A stretch of DNA of 64,000 nucleotides. It comes from Thermocoleostomius sinensis A174. GTDB lineage: Bacteria > Cyanobacteriota > Cyanobacteriia > Elainellales > Elainellaceae. Location of the stretch: the NCBI RefSeq assembly GCF_026802175.1, contig NZ_CP113797.1, positions 3,387,026 through 3,451,025 of the forward strand, read 5' to 3'. Below the pieces are notes generated by a model. That model was not told the DNA's origin. It made no database searches and saw only the letters and a program-made list of their open reading frames with translations. Positions within the stretch are counted from its first letter, which is position 1. Every line of letters starts with the position of its first letter. Below, piece by piece: positions 27,797 to 36,711 of the stretch. The translations under genes and the position numbers were made by a program.

Positions 27797-28531
27797 ATGA
27801 CGCCAGCAGAAGTAGAAGCATTGCTACAAGCCGCCTTTGCTGCCTGTGATGCAGCGGGACGATCGTTGGATACTCAGCAACGAGAAATTATTTTTCGGAT
27901 ACTCATTAGTCGGTTGACCGCCGGCCCCTTGGCAAGTGATTCTTCGGCATCAGGAGACTCGAGTTCCAACCGCTCAACCACAGCAACCGCCTCTACGGCA
28001 TTCGAGTCGGCGAATGTAACCCGTGCGCTGAATACATCTGGCAACAATCGTGTCAATCCGCTAGATGCCCTCACTCCAGACCAACGTCAAGTTCTACTGC
28101 AATTTATTCAGGAGCAGAAGCGCCAAAATCGATCTTGGAAGGCACAACTGCTCAACGATTGGCTCTATGAGCGCTCCTCAAGTGTGCTTGAATTTGTTCG
28201 ACAGCAATATGGGCTGGTGTGGCTAGAGCAGATCCAACCTGAAGATATTGCCGCCTATGCTGATGAAACCACAATGCTGCTGAAAGTGGGCGATCGCATT
28301 GAAATTTCCAACGGTCTATGGGAATGGGTGCAAGAGAACGGCCCATGCCAGCGAGAATGGTTTCCCTGCACCATTGTTCAAGTCGTAGAAGTGTCTGATG
28401 GAAGCGGCTCCCCTGGCACTGGATATAGTCGCCAAACAAACTGCATCATTCGATTTGACAACGGCATGGAGTATGAAATTCAAGGCGTGTATGAGTGGAA
28501 TCGCTATAACTGGCGCTGGGCTAGGCATTAG
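27797..28531 (+). CDS. conserved hypothetical protein
   Basis: A 244-residue soluble protein. The N-terminal ~35 residues form a helical segment (TPAEVEALLQAAFAACDAAG). A Ser/Thr-rich linker of about 30 residues follows. A central helical region (LTPDQRQVLLQFIQEQKRQN) leads to a C-terminal ~90-residue beta-rich domain rich in Trp (NGLWEWVQENGPCQREW, and EWNRYNWRWARH at the end). That C-terminal part has the feel of a small SH3-like barrel, but I cannot assign a family. The ATG at 27797 is preferred to the TTG two codons earlier. The gene overlaps the convergent tmk by 11 bp. Confidence 0.7.
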   Translation: MTPAEVEALLQAAFAACDAAGRSLDTQQREIIFRILISRLTAGPLASDSSASGDSSSNRSTTATASTAFESANVTRALNTSGNNRVNPLDALTPDQRQVLLQFIQEQKRQNRSWKAQLLNDWLYERSSSVLEFVRQQYGLVWLEQIQPEDIAAYADETTMLLKVGDRIEISNGLWEWVQENGPCQREWFPCTIVQVVEVSDGSGSPGTGYSRQTNCIIRFDNGMEYEIQGVYEWNRYNWRWARH

Positions 28532-29261
28532 GAGGCAGCGCACCAACAGAAGTACTGCCATACCACTCGATTAGTCGCTGTTGCAAAACAGCCTGAATTT
28601 GTTGAGCGACGCTTTGCTCATCGCAACTAGCATCAATGCGCACAATGCGATCGGGGTACTGCTGGGCTAGCTCTACAAAACCTTGTTGAACGCGACGATG
28701 AAATGCGAGTTGTGCCTGTTCCATCCGATCGCTCCTTCCCCGTCGTTGTGCTCGTGCCAGCCCAATTTCCACATCTACATCCAGCCACAGAGTCAGGTCA
28801 CTGGTCAAACCCTGGGTTGCAAGGTGATTCAATTGGTCAATCACTGCTCGATCGAGTCCTCGACCATAACCTTGATAGGCAATGGTCGAGTCGGTATAGC
28901 GATCGCAAAGGATGAGTGCTCCTTGATTTAAATGAGGTTTCAAAAACCCTTCAACGTGTTGCGCTCGATCGGCTGCATAAAGCAACAACTCAGTGCGAAA
29001 TTGCATTGGTTCATCGTCAACGGCATGATGCAGCAACAACCGCCGAATTTCCTGCCCCAATATCGTTCCGCCTGGTTCACGGGTCACGACCAGTGAAGAG
29101 AGAATTCCCTGCTTCTGCCCTGCTTCAATGAAGCCGTTGGTTTGAAGCCAATCCTGAAGCCGGGCAAGTTGAGTGGTTTTGCCACACCCTTCTACCCCTT
29201 CAAAAACGACAAACCGACCGGGTATTCCAGATGGATCTGATACGGCAAATTGACCGGACAT
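28521..29261 (-). CDS. tmk: thymidylate kinase
   Basis: A 246-residue dTMP kinase that makes dTDP from dTMP and ATP in the cytoplasm. The P-loop is FEGVEGCGKTTQL. The DR(Y/H) motif appears as LCDRYTDSTIAYQGYGRGLD, and the LID region is RAQRRGRSDRMEQ. TREPGGT, also diagnostic, precedes them. The ATG at 29261 is chosen; a GTG three codons upstream is equally open and neither has a good ribosome site. An N-terminal extension of ~15 residues precedes the conserved RFVVFEG start. The 3' end overlaps the convergent hypothetical gene by 11 bp. Confidence 0.93.
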   Translation of the reverse strand: MSGQFAVSDPSGIPGRFVVFEGVEGCGKTTQLARLQDWLQTNGFIEAGQKQGILSSLVVTREPGGTILGQEIRRLLLHHAVDDEPMQFRTELLLYAADRAQHVEGFLKPHLNQGALILCDRYTDSTIAYQGYGRGLDRAVIDQLNHLATQGLTSDLTLWLDVDVEIGLARAQRRGRSDRMEQAQLAFHRRVQQGFVELAQQYPDRIVRIDASCDEQSVAQQIQAVLQQRLIEWYGSTSVGALPPNA

Positions 29262-29617
29262 ATGCTTCACTCAAAGCTAAGTCTTTACGCGGAGACAATC
29301 TACAAAGATAAGCTCTATAGACGATAGCACCCTTTGCCGCTGTTGTTTGAAGCTCGCGATCCAGCCGCGGAGGAATCCCATTCACCGTTGTAGCAAGAAC
29401 TACAAAACTGGTACGCTATTTCGGTGTCTGCATTGGATTCTTGAACGGCTTCTTGGAGGAGTTCTTAAACTGTCCTGATACTCGATCGCGTAGCAGTAAT
29501 AAAGAAACTTGCTTGCTCTTTGTTCCTCGTGTTTTCTGGTAGGTTTGACGGTTGCTATCGGTTTGAGTTGGGTTCAATCTAAACGGTTCCATCCATCACT
29601 CGTGAATGAGAATGCCT
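29262..29617. other. 356-bp gene-free region
   Basis: A divergent promoter region between tmk and a small hypothetical gene. I see no gene, hairpin or repeat that stands out. Promoter elements must be present for both directions but no convincing -35/-10 pair could be chosen. Confidence 0.4.
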
Positions 29618-29965
29618 ATGGCTCGTTACACTAGTTTATTTAAAGTTGTAGTGCCGATCGATCGGTTCCAAGAATTATTGATCGACAGTTTGCAGTCCTG
29701 TAGTTTGGATGTCATTTATACATCCGAAGATTACTGGATGGCTCGCGAGATTCCGGGTCATGTTTCTTACGCCCAGTTAGTCACGGTAGAGGTGTTAATT
29801 GAACAGGCAATAACCCGCGACACGGAAGTCACGATGAGTTTTGTGGTCAAGAATGAAGAATTGCCACTACAAGCTAACAATCACTGCCGCCAAGTCTTCA
29901 ACTTGGTCAATCAAGTTATGACCGAAAACCGACAGTGGCGTTTAATTGAAGGGGTGGCTACTTAA
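29618..29965 (+). CDS. conserved hypothetical protein (small soluble)
   Basis: A 115-residue protein, MARYTSLFKVVVPIDRFQEL at the N-terminus, with alternating strand/helix pattern and a conserved-looking core (IYTSEDYWMAREIPGHVSYA). It reads like a small alpha/beta family restricted to cyanobacteria, but I cannot name it. Three in-frame ATGs lie at 29606, 29612 and 29618. The last is chosen because GAGA sits 6 nt before it and the preceding residues look unconserved. It stands alone on the plus strand ahead of YihY. Confidence 0.65.
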   Translation: MARYTSLFKVVVPIDRFQELLIDSLQSCSLDVIYTSEDYWMAREIPGHVSYAQLVTVEVLIEQAITRDTEVTMSFVVKNEELPLQANNHCRQVFNLVNQVMTENRQWRLIEGVAT

Positions 29966-30118
29966 GGGACGCTCTTCCCCAAAGCCTTCATCCAGCGTGC
30001 TCTAGCATCGCAAAATTATTTCGGCAACGCTTAATTCGACACAACTCAGTCGTAAGAATAAGGAAAATAATGGGAGAAATAACTATGACTATCGAGCCAT
30101 CAGCCCTCATCTACTTGC

Positions 30119-31018
30119 ATGTTTTCCAGTCGCTTCTTTCGGTTCTTCCAACATCTTAATGTCAAGACTATTCGCAAAACGATCGTCGATGCAACCCGGC
30201 AGCGTCTTCCGGGGCTGGCGGCAGAAATGGCTTACAATGCCATGTTGTCTTTGTTTCCGGCTATTTTAACGGTTTTAACCGCGATTGGCTTGTTCGCCCC
30301 GCTAAACACCACGTTTCAAAGCTTGGCAGCACAACTGAGCGAAGTTGCCCCGGAAGAAGTGTTTGGATTGGTGCAAAATTTTGCTGAAGCCATCAGCACT
30401 GGACAAAATAGAGGCTTATTTTCCCTTAGTTTTGCCCTGGCGCTATGGGCTTCGTCAGGAGCACTGGGTGCGGCAATGGTGGCACTGGACCAGATTCACC
30501 AAACACCGACTGGGAAAGTACGCCCCTTTTGGCAAGCTAGATTGGTAGCACTAGGATTGACGATCGGTGCTGTGCTTTTGCTGATTGCCGCGGTAGGGTT
30601 AGTGTTTGTCAGTGATATCGTTGTTCGCAACATTGCTCAAAACAGTGGTACGTTTGAACGAGAACTCTTGCGGCTTTGGCAACTGCTGACGTTGCCCTTG
30701 GTTCTGGGCATCATGTCTACGCTATTTGCCTTTATCTATCGCTTTGGCCCAAGCCGTTGGAACAAGGGACAACCAATTATGCCAGGAGCCGTCCTAGCAG
30801 CAATTTTCTGGGCCATTCTGTCTAACTTGTTTCGGCTCTATGTACAGCATTTTGGCAATTACAACCAAGTGTATGGAGCCGTGGGAGCTGTGATTGTGCT
30901 GCTGCTTTGGCTTTATATGAGTTCGCTGGTGTTGTTGATTGGTGGACAATTAAATGTGACTGTAGGAAATGCAATGCAGCGATCGACCCAACCCAACCCA
31001 ATCAAAATGAAGCGTTGA
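30119..31018 (+). CDS. YihY/BrkB family membrane protein
   Basis: A 299-residue inner-membrane protein with about six hydrophobic segments. The family motif is clear in RLPGLAAEMAYNAMLSLFPA, the central GALGAAMVALDQIH, RFGPSRWNKGQPIMPGAVLA, and NQVYGAVGAVIVLLLWLYMS near the C-terminus. The family was once annotated as ribonuclease BN, which is now considered wrong; its molecular role is unknown, and virulence-factor BrkB is a distant member. The ATG at 30119 starts MFSSRFFRFFQHLNVKTIRK, a plausible cytoplasmic N-terminus. Confidence 0.85.
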   Translation: MFSSRFFRFFQHLNVKTIRKTIVDATRQRLPGLAAEMAYNAMLSLFPAILTVLTAIGLFAPLNTTFQSLAAQLSEVAPEEVFGLVQNFAEAISTGQNRGLFSLSFALALWASSGALGAAMVALDQIHQTPTGKVRPFWQARLVALGLTIGAVLLLIAAVGLVFVSDIVVRNIAQNSGTFERELLRLWQLLTLPLVLGIMSTLFAFIYRFGPSRWNKGQPIMPGAVLAAIFWAILSNLFRLYVQHFGNYNQVYGAVGAVIVLLLWLYMSSLVLLIGGQLNVTVGNAMQRSTQPNPIKMKR

Positions 31019-31104
31019 TTTTTTCAACAATTACCCAACGAACAATTACTCAACGATCGATCGCAATCGTTTTCGGGAGTTAGGAGAGGCAAAATCAATC
31101 CACC

Positions 31105-32433
31105 TTACAAGATGCACGTTTGCAGCAATGCATCAATCGACTGAATTCGCCAAATTTTAGTGTCAAGTTGGCAGGCTAGCTCATCCACGGTCATATCATC
31201 CAAGAAGGTATCCTCGCCATGTTTCAGCATCAGCGTTGGCAGTAACAACCCATCACCCAAGTCGCGCTCGCGCAATCCTTGCAGCAAATCCTGTCCGGTC
31301 AATAATCCTGTAACGGTGATTTGTTGCCCCCAATAGTCGCTGCGCAAAGCCGCCATCGACACATCCAGCCCTTTGACTTGATTTAACCGTTGCACCACGG
31401 GCTGAAAGGCTTGTTCAACTGCATTACCCACGACCCACACCAGTTTGCGAGGAGGAGAAACATGCGTGGGTAAAGAGCTAGCGGCCGATCGAAATTCTTT
31501 CAAAAATTGTCGAATTGAACCGACGCCATTCCCAAGTTGCGGATAGTCTTCATAGTGCGATTCAGGCGGTAACGGTTGATTGCCAATCAAAAACCACTCG
31601 TCAGCTAGCCAAGCAAACATTGTGCCAAACTGCCGACGAAACTTTTCCTGAAGGACTTGAACCTGAGCAATCACCTCCCGCGCTTTTTCCGGCGTGACGG
31701 GAATCAGTTCATCCTCGGCTGGACGGAAGCGCGTTAGCCCCACTGGAACCACCGCTGCTGATATTACAGCCGGGATTTCGTCTTGGTGAAACTGGGCAAG
31801 ATCGAGTAAGGTACGCTCCAGGTGGATTCCATCATTCATGCCCGGACACACCACTACTTGGGCGTGAATTTGCAGGCGATGTTCCTGAAACCAGTGCAGG
31901 CGATCGAGAATTTCTCCAGCACGTGGATTCTTCAACAAGCGATGGCGTACATTAGGTTCAGTGGCATGAACTGACACATATAGCGGCGACAAGCGCATTT
32001 GAGCAATGCGATCCCACTCGCGCTGTGTCAAGTTGGTTAAGGTTAAGTAGCTGCCGTAGAGAAAACTGAGGCGATAATCATCATCTTTAAGGTATAAGCT
32101 ATCTCGCTTGCCAGGTGGCTGCTGATCGATAAAGCAGAACGGACAACGGTTGTTGCATTGAATTAGCCCGTCAAACAGAGCAGACTCAAACTCTAACCCT
32201 AAATCCTCGTCATAGTCTTTCTCGATCTCCACATGATGTGTCTTACCATGGGCATCTAAGACTTCCAACTGCAACACTTCATCGGCACAGAGAAATTGAT
32301 AATCAATTAAATCGCGTGGACGCTGCCCATTAATAGACACTAGCCGATCGCCTGCTTCAAAGCCAATTTCAGCCGCGATCGAATCGGACAACACTTTGGT
32401 AATTAAAGCAGGACGAATGGAAGAGGCAGACAT
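31105..32433 (-). CDS. TIGR03279 family PDZ/radical SAM/DUF512 Fe-S protein
   Basis: A 442-residue protein. A PDZ-like N-terminal segment (SIAAEIGFEAGDRLVSINGQ) comes first. The radical-SAM-type cysteines are in LIQCNNRCPFCFIDQQP, around residue 93. A TIM-barrel-like body follows (SPLYVSVHATEPNVRHRLL, then VVVCPGMNDG). The C-terminal DUF512 domain includes PVGLTRFRP. This is a cyanobacterial family annotated as a putative FeS-containing oxidoreductase; its substrate is unknown. The ATG at 32433 immediately precedes the PDZ segment. It is a single-gene unit on its strand. Confidence 0.85.
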   Translation of the reverse strand: MSASSIRPALITKVLSDSIAAEIGFEAGDRLVSINGQRPRDLIDYQFLCADEVLQLEVLDAHGKTHHVEIEKDYDEDLGLEFESALFDGLIQCNNRCPFCFIDQQPPGKRDSLYLKDDDYRLSFLYGSYLTLTNLTQREWDRIAQMRLSPLYVSVHATEPNVRHRLLKNPRAGEILDRLHWFQEHRLQIHAQVVVCPGMNDGIHLERTLLDLAQFHQDEIPAVISAAVVPVGLTRFRPAEDELIPVTPEKAREVIAQVQVLQEKFRRQFGTMFAWLADEWFLIGNQPLPPESHYEDYPQLGNGVGSIRQFLKEFRSAASSLPTHVSPPRKLVWVVGNAVEQAFQPVVQRLNQVKGLDVSMAALRSDYWGQQITVTGLLTGQDLLQGLRERDLGDGLLLPTLMLKHGEDTFLDDMTVDELACQLDTKIWRIQSIDALLQTCIL

Positions 32434-32583
32434 GGGAGAGGCTAGACGTTAAAGAAACGATACGAGTGAAGAACAGGGGAACACTATCCTTCGTATTCTC
32501 CATCTTTAGCGCAAAACCGCGAATTTGGCCGAGAAGATTGGGGACGAGCCAAACCGATGTAGCATGGAGAGAGTCTCGATCGC

Positions 32584-33078
32584 TTATTTAACTAAGCCAA
32601 ACCCTTCCAACTTAGCTGGGTTTAAGAAATTGGTGTACTGTTGAGACATTTCAGGAGTCAGTAGCTCGATCATGAGCCGATTTTCGATCCAAAATTCGAG
32701 AACTTCAAAATACTCATTGCTGCTGCGTAGACCTCGTGTGCAATGTAAAACCCGCCAACCTTCACGCCGAGCAATGATTTCGACTTGTTCGCGGCTCGCA
32801 GGAACTGAAACCGCCGCATGAGTTGCTGTAAATCGAGATTGAGCTTGATTATGACGGGAATCTGCTTGATCAGTTCCTCTGCCAGGAATCAGTTCTGTTC
32901 CTAGCGGATAAACCTCAATCGCAGTTCCCTGACGATCGCGAGCAAAGGCAACATAGCTTCCTAACGCATAGCCACCGGAATTAGGTTGAAAGGGAATCAC
33001 ACAACCGTTCCAAAGTTCAGCTAACACAGTGGCCACATGGCGAGGATCTTCAGCCGGAATTGAAATGTGATGGATCAT
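32584..33078 (-). CDS. VOC superfamily (glyoxalase-like) protein
   Basis: A 164-residue protein beginning MIHHISIPAEDPRHVATVLA, the first beta-alpha-beta half of a vicinal-oxygen-chelate fold. A metal-ligand-like His (ATHAAVSVP) opens the second half, and a Glu near the end (RLMIELLTPE) would be the other ligand. VOC proteins range from dioxygenases to resistance proteins; the substrate is unknown. The ATG at 33078 is preferred over a longer frame because it opens exactly at the first fold strand. It lies at the edge of the repeat-rich region but is transcribed away from it. Confidence 0.7.
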   Translation of the reverse strand: MIHHISIPAEDPRHVATVLAELWNGCVIPFQPNSGGYALGSYVAFARDRQGTAIEVYPLGTELIPGRGTDQADSRHNQAQSRFTATHAAVSVPASREQVEIIARREGWRVLHCTRGLRSSNEYFEVLEFWIENRLMIELLTPEMSQQYTNFLNPAKLEGFGLVK

Positions 33079-33144
33079 AAACAAAGAAGAAAAAAAGGAG
33101 TCAAGACTCAAAGAAACCGAGATCGCAGGAAACCTACAGCACTA

Positions 33145-33195
33145 GTAAAATAGCGGACAAGAATATTAAAAAAATCTTAAGCTGTAATTTGCAAC
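33145..33195. other. A/T-rich segment flanking the iteron-like repeats
   Basis: The stretch GAATATTAAAAAAATCTTAA (starting at about 33161) and its flanks are markedly A/T-rich compared with neighbouring DNA. It lies 130-180 bp from the first long direct repeat. In replication origins such a stretch often serves for strand opening; here that is conjecture. Confidence 0.3.
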
Positions 33196-33325
33196 CGTAG
33201 AATATCTGATGTATTCACTTACTAAATCTGGTACTGTGGGGGATTGAGAAGTTTTTAGCGAATGTGCTCCGATCGCCTCATCAAGCAGTTCTCGTCCCAA
33301 CATTCATTGCCTTGACTGCCCGTTG

Positions 33326-33381
33326 AGTGAACTGATCGTGTTGACAATGTTGACAAACCCTCTAGAATCTCTAAACCATTG
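33326..33381 (+). repeat. 56-bp direct repeat, copy 1 (iteron-like)
   Basis: A 56-bp unit that recurs at 33440-33495 with only two mismatches, both in its first 12 bases. It contains GTGTTGACAATGTTGACAAA (two GTTGACA cores 10 bp apart) and then CTCTAGAATCTCTAAACCATTG. The unit repeats with a period of 114 bp upstream of the primase-like gene. Confidence 0.85.
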
Positions 33382-33439
33382 AGCCGTAGCGCCGACAAAA
33401 TCTCTGACAACGTGCAGGTATTGAGATATTAACGTGCTC

Positions 33440-33495
33440 AGTGAATTGACCGTGTTGACAATGTTGACAAACCCTCTAGAATCTCTAAACCATTG
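33440..33495 (+). repeat. 56-bp direct repeat, copy 2 (iteron-like)
   Basis: A near-identical copy of the unit at 33326. Together the two copies hold four GTTGACA cores, and further single GTTGACA cores occur at 33622 and 33656. Multiple cores in front of a primase-like gene resemble initiator-binding iterons or an operator array. Confidence 0.85.
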
Positions 33496-33561
33496 CACAA
33501 AGAATTTTTCTAGGATGCAATGACCGGTTTTCAAAGAGCAAGCAAGATCAACCTACTTTTG

Positions 33562-33583
33562 CTCTAGAATTTGCAGACCATTG
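33562..33583 (+). repeat. degenerate third copy of the iteron right half
   Basis: CTCTAGAAT, then seven variable bases, then CCATTG aligns with the right half of the 56-bp repeats (18 of 22 positions by eye). No GTTGACA pair precedes this copy. Single GTTGACA cores follow at about 33622 and 33656. Confidence 0.6.
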
Positions 33584-33743
33584 TTTTTTGTGTGCTGCTC
33601 ATAGCAAGCCTTTTCAACACTGTTGACAATCTGATCGGGCGACGTAGTTCACCCTGTTGACAGCAACGGTGCAGTCACAAAGGGTGTGTTATCACAGATC
33701 GAACTTCAACTCCATTCTGTGTCTAGAACGGGGAGGTTTTGGC

Positions 33744-35390
33744 ATGTCAACAACTCAAGTTCGATCGCCGTCATCATCTGTCTTTGCTGGAATTTGTGAA
33801 TGGGACAACGAATTTTTGGCACTTTTTCCACACCGATTTGACTACATTTATGCCAACCATCCTGAACCGGGTTGTACACCTGCTTGGCAAACCGAGCGAC
33901 GGCATCCTTTGTCCGATCGCTTGATTCAGCAGGGTGGGTATTTGTATGGTGTGCGGTTTGGCTCCTATACGCGCTATTGTCTGCTGGATATTGACGTGGG
34001 CAGTCCTTATCACCCCCAATCCGACCCACTGGCGATCGGGCGCGTTGTGGCAACCTTAGAAGCGATTGGGTTGGTGAAATACGTAGCCTGTAGCAGTTCC
34101 TACAGTGGTGGTGTGCATCTTTATTTTCCCTTTGATTTGGCCCAAAGCTCTTGGGAACTAGCGGGAGTAATCGCTGCACTGTTAGAAAATGCTGGATTTG
34201 CCCTACAACCTGGACATCTGGAACTCTTTCCCAATCCCAAGCCTTACAGCAGTCAACACCAACCAAGTCTGTTTAATGCCCATCGATTACCGCTACAAAT
34301 GGGGTCTTATTTACTCAATGAAGACTTTCAACCAATCTGGAGTAGTCAGCAGCAATTTGTGCAGCAATGGCAATGGGCGCAAGCCCATAACACGATCGAT
34401 TCACAGACCATTAAACGCCTACTCAAACAGATTCGGCGGCAATCCTATCAAATTTCTGGAAAAGCAGACAAATTCATTAACGATTTAAATGCAGAAATCG
34501 AATTAGGTTGGACAGGTTTTGGTCAAACCAATCGGTTGCTGGGGCGTATCACCATGAGGGCTTATATTTTTAACCATATCCTAACAGGAAGCAACCCCTT
34601 ATCTGGACAAGCGTTAGTAACCGAAATTGTGAACGTTGCTCGATCGCTACCAGGATATCAAGACTGGTGCCGACATCAACACGAGATTGAACAGCGCGCT
34701 CTAGAGTGGGCCAGGTGTATTGAGAACAGTCATTATTATCCCTATGGGCAAGAACATGGAAAGCACAAAGCACCAAAAGTGACGAAAACAACAACGACTG
34801 CTATCAAAGAATTACCTAGTTGGAACCAACAACAGGCTGCTGGAGCTAGAGAAAGAATTCATCATGCAATCGCAGATTTACTTGAAAAGAATAGTCTCCC
34901 GATCAGTACAACCGCGAGATTCCGACTGTTAACTCAATATGGTATCGGAGGTGGCTCTCTCTATCGTCACCGCGATCTGTGGCATCCTAACTACCTAACA
35001 GAACATACAGCTGAATCTACAACCTCTGAGGTCTCGAGAACGCACAAAACGATCGAAGACTTTATGCCTAAACCTATCGACAAAGAAATTGAAGAGAAAA
35101 CAATCAACGAGTCTCAAGAAGAGTCAACTGGACGACACAAGCAGCCCGATCGATCGATTAGCCCAGTACAGGATGTAGCATCTAGTTCAAGCACCAATCA
35201 AGCGTTGAAACAATCTCCTCATCAAGACGCAGAACACCCAGAAGGTTCAGCAGTATCCCCAAGCTTATTCCCTATCACAGGCGGTAATGTGGCTTGTGCG
35301 CTAGCGTTTGACCTGTTGTCCTTGATTGCGATCGATCGAATAGGCGGTAATGTCCGGCGTTGGTTAAAGTCCTCCGATGGCGACAGTTAA
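33744..35390 (+). CDS. archaeo-eukaryotic primase (AEP/PrimPol)-like protein
   Basis: A 548-residue protein. The N-terminal ~250 residues show the AEP catalytic pattern. A DxD lies in [11 protein letters not shown], the Ser/Gly-His motif in [14 protein letters not shown], then LELFPNPK and the [12 protein letters not shown] segment. AEPs synthesise primers or DNA and act in replication, repair and plasmid initiation. A helical region follows ([15 protein letters not shown]), then a predicted disordered, charged C-terminus. The ATG at 33744 is chosen because GGGAGG lies 7 nt upstream; the longer TTG-started frame runs into the repeats. No helicase gene is adjacent. It overlaps the convergent aspartoacylase by 4 bp. 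The call rests on motifs only. Confidence 0.65.
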   Translation: MSTTQVRSPSSSVFAGICEWDNEFLALFPHRFDYIYANHPEPGCTPAWQTERRHPLSDRLIQQGGYLYGVRFGSYTRYCLLDIDVGSPYHPQSDPLAIGRVVATLEAIGLVKYVACSSSYSGGVHLYFPFDLAQSSWELAGVIAALLENAGFALQPGHLELFPNPKPYSSQHQPSLFNAHRLPLQMGSYLLNEDFQPIWSSQQQFVQQWQWAQAHNTIDSQTIKRLLKQIRRQSYQISGKADKFINDLNAEIELGWTGFGQTNRLLGRITMRAYIFNHILTGSNPLSGQALVTEIVNVARSLPGYQDWCRHQHEIEQRALEWARCIENSHYYPYGQEHGKHKAPKVTKTTTTAIKELPSWNQQQAAGARERIHHAIADLLEKNSLPISTTARFRLLTQYGIGGGSLYRHRDLWHPNYLTEHTAESTTSEVSRTHKTIEDFMPKPIDKEIEEKTINESQEESTGRHKQPDRSISPVQDVASSSSTNQALKQSPHQDAEHPEGSAVSPSLFPITGGNVACALAFDLLSLIAIDRIGGNVRRWLKSSDGDS

Positions 35391-36268
35391 ATATAAAGGG
35401 GCTGTAGCTTGGCAAGGTAGACAGCAATGCCCTTTTCGTAATAAGCCGCTTCGTTGATGAATACGGGATAGACTGTCAGTTCCCCTTTGTAGGCGATTGT
35501 TTGATTGTCAAAGGTAAGAAATAGAGGATCACCCGGACGGAGAGGTTCATAATCCTTGCCTTGCAGTTTAGGATGAATCATGGCTTGAATATCTCCCTTT
35601 TCGTCTCTGGGATAATCGATCGACCCAATGAATTGATACAGCGTCAGATTGCGGGCGATCGACGGTGGGTTTCCTTGATTCGTCCTCTCCAAATAATCCA
35701 AAATTTGGTGCACCAGCGCTTCGGTTCGCTGAAAAAATTCGGCGTGAAGAACACCCTGTGCCACGGGACCGACTTCAATGGCCAACCCTTGTTCGCATAA
35801 CGATCGCAGTAAACTGCTGTCTTGACTGGATTGTCCCCAACTAAAAACCCTGATTTGTGGATCTAACTGACTGAGATAAGCTGCAAGTTGCAAGTTGAAG
35901 GGATGGTGGCTACTTAAAATCAGGGTGATCCCCATATTCGCTGTAGTGCTGTGCAAATCCAAAATGAGATCAACCGCTGGGTGTCCCTTGGGTCCAAGCA
36001 GGTGGTGGATGGTTTTGGCACGCTGGTCTTCGTAGGTGGAAAGGGTGGGATTCAACAAATCTTTGGTCAAGAAGCAGCGATTTAGGTCTTTGTCGAGATA
36101 TCTCCGACCCATCTCAAATGCTCGAGGATTGCCAAATAGGGTAATGGTTTCAAACGTCGATCGCCTCACTAGTGCCGGAAATTGCTCGAACTTCTTGATT
36201 AGATAAGCACCTGTAAGCTCATTACCATGCGTTCCTCCAATGATGGCGACGCGCTTGATTGGTTCCAT
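35387..36268 (-). CDS. aspartoacylase (AspA/AstE family)
   Basis: A 293-residue zinc carboxypeptidase-fold enzyme. The metal-binding HxxE is in [18 protein letters not shown] holds the conserved Asp-Leu-Asn-Arg, and the third zinc ligand is in [11 protein letters not shown]. The catalytic Glu lies in [11 protein letters not shown]. Family members deacylate N-acetyl-aspartate or related N-acyl amino acids in the cytoplasm. The length matches the aspartoacylase branch better than succinylglutamate desuccinylase. The ATG at 36268 starts [12 protein letters not shown], right at the first strand. It is convergent with the primase-like gene. Confidence 0.88.
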   Translation of the reverse strand: MEPIKRVAIIGGTHGNELTGAYLIKKFEQFPALVRRSTFETITLFGNPRAFEMGRRYLDKDLNRCFLTKDLLNPTLSTYEDQRAKTIHHLLGPKGHPAVDLILDLHSTTANMGITLILSSHHPFNLQLAAYLSQLDPQIRVFSWGQSSQDSSLLRSLCEQGLAIEVGPVAQGVLHAEFFQRTEALVHQILDYLERTNQGNPPSIARNLTLYQFIGSIDYPRDEKGDIQAMIHPKLQGKDYEPLRPGDPLFLTFDNQTIAYKGELTVYPVFINEAAYYEKGIAVYLAKLQPLYI

Positions 36269-36328
36269 ACTTCCCTCAATGCTTGGTTTAAAGCAGAAAT
36301 TGGCGTGGCTGAATTCAAATCGGATTTG

Positions 36329-36394
36329 CCTTCATCCCCAATCCTTCTCCCTCCGGAAGCAGAGAGCCAGATCGCTAGGTTAGGGTGAGGAGGG
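36329..36394. repeat. dispersed intergenic repeat, copy D
   Basis: CTTCATCCCCAATCCTTCTC at the left and GGTTAGGGTGAGG at the right form the same interrupted inverted pattern as copies near 2.8, 50.7 and 61.4 kb. Confidence 0.6.
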
Positions 36395-36568
36395 GATCAA
36401 CGTCAGATCTCGGATTCAGCCATGTCCAGCAATCTATAGAATGACTCTAACCGTGACGCCGCTGAATGAGTCATGCTTCAACTGTTCTATCGATATATTA
36501 CGTAATTATAGAAAAAGGTAATAATAACGGCATTCGTTCTCGGTTCTGCGGTTTTACTGTTACGATAG

Positions 36569-36709
36569 CTAAAGCTTATTAAAGATTCGTTCAGGGCGGT
36601 CGCGCAGCCGCTCGTTGATATAGCCGACCTGGATCTGGTGTTCCTCACTGTTAAGGGTTCGATGAAGCATGCCGTCTTCACGAACTTTATTCTCTAGATC
36701 AGGTAAAAC
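36569..36709 (-). pseudogene. possible protein-coding remnant
   Basis: The minus-strand frame ending at the TAG at 36569 reads, in part, LENKVREDGMLHRTLNSEEH and then QIQVGYINERLRDRPERIF. It is charged, protein-like and 46 codons long, but it is preceded by an in-frame TGA and has only one internal ATG. It may be the tail of a lost gene, a 33-residue peptide, or chance. I do not recognise it. Confidence 0.25.
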
Positions 36710-36711
36710 TC

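Larger units (their letters stand above)
36269..36711. other. 443-bp gene-free region
   Basis: The region holds dispersed repeat copy D (36329-36394) and, on the minus strand at 36569-36709, a protein-like open frame without a good start. The promoter of the Crp/Fnr gene must lie in the last ~150 bp, but no clear boxes are seen. Confidence 0.5.

Noticed and set aside
33304-33534. Minus-strand 76-residue frame with repeated QWFRDSRGFVNIVNT
   Set aside because: It is just the translation of the two 56-bp direct repeats; no ribosome site and no support as a protein.
36487-36681. Minus-strand 64-residue frame
   Set aside because: Ser/Thr/Arg-rich composition without a ribosome site; the alternative frame noted as a remnant looks more protein-like.
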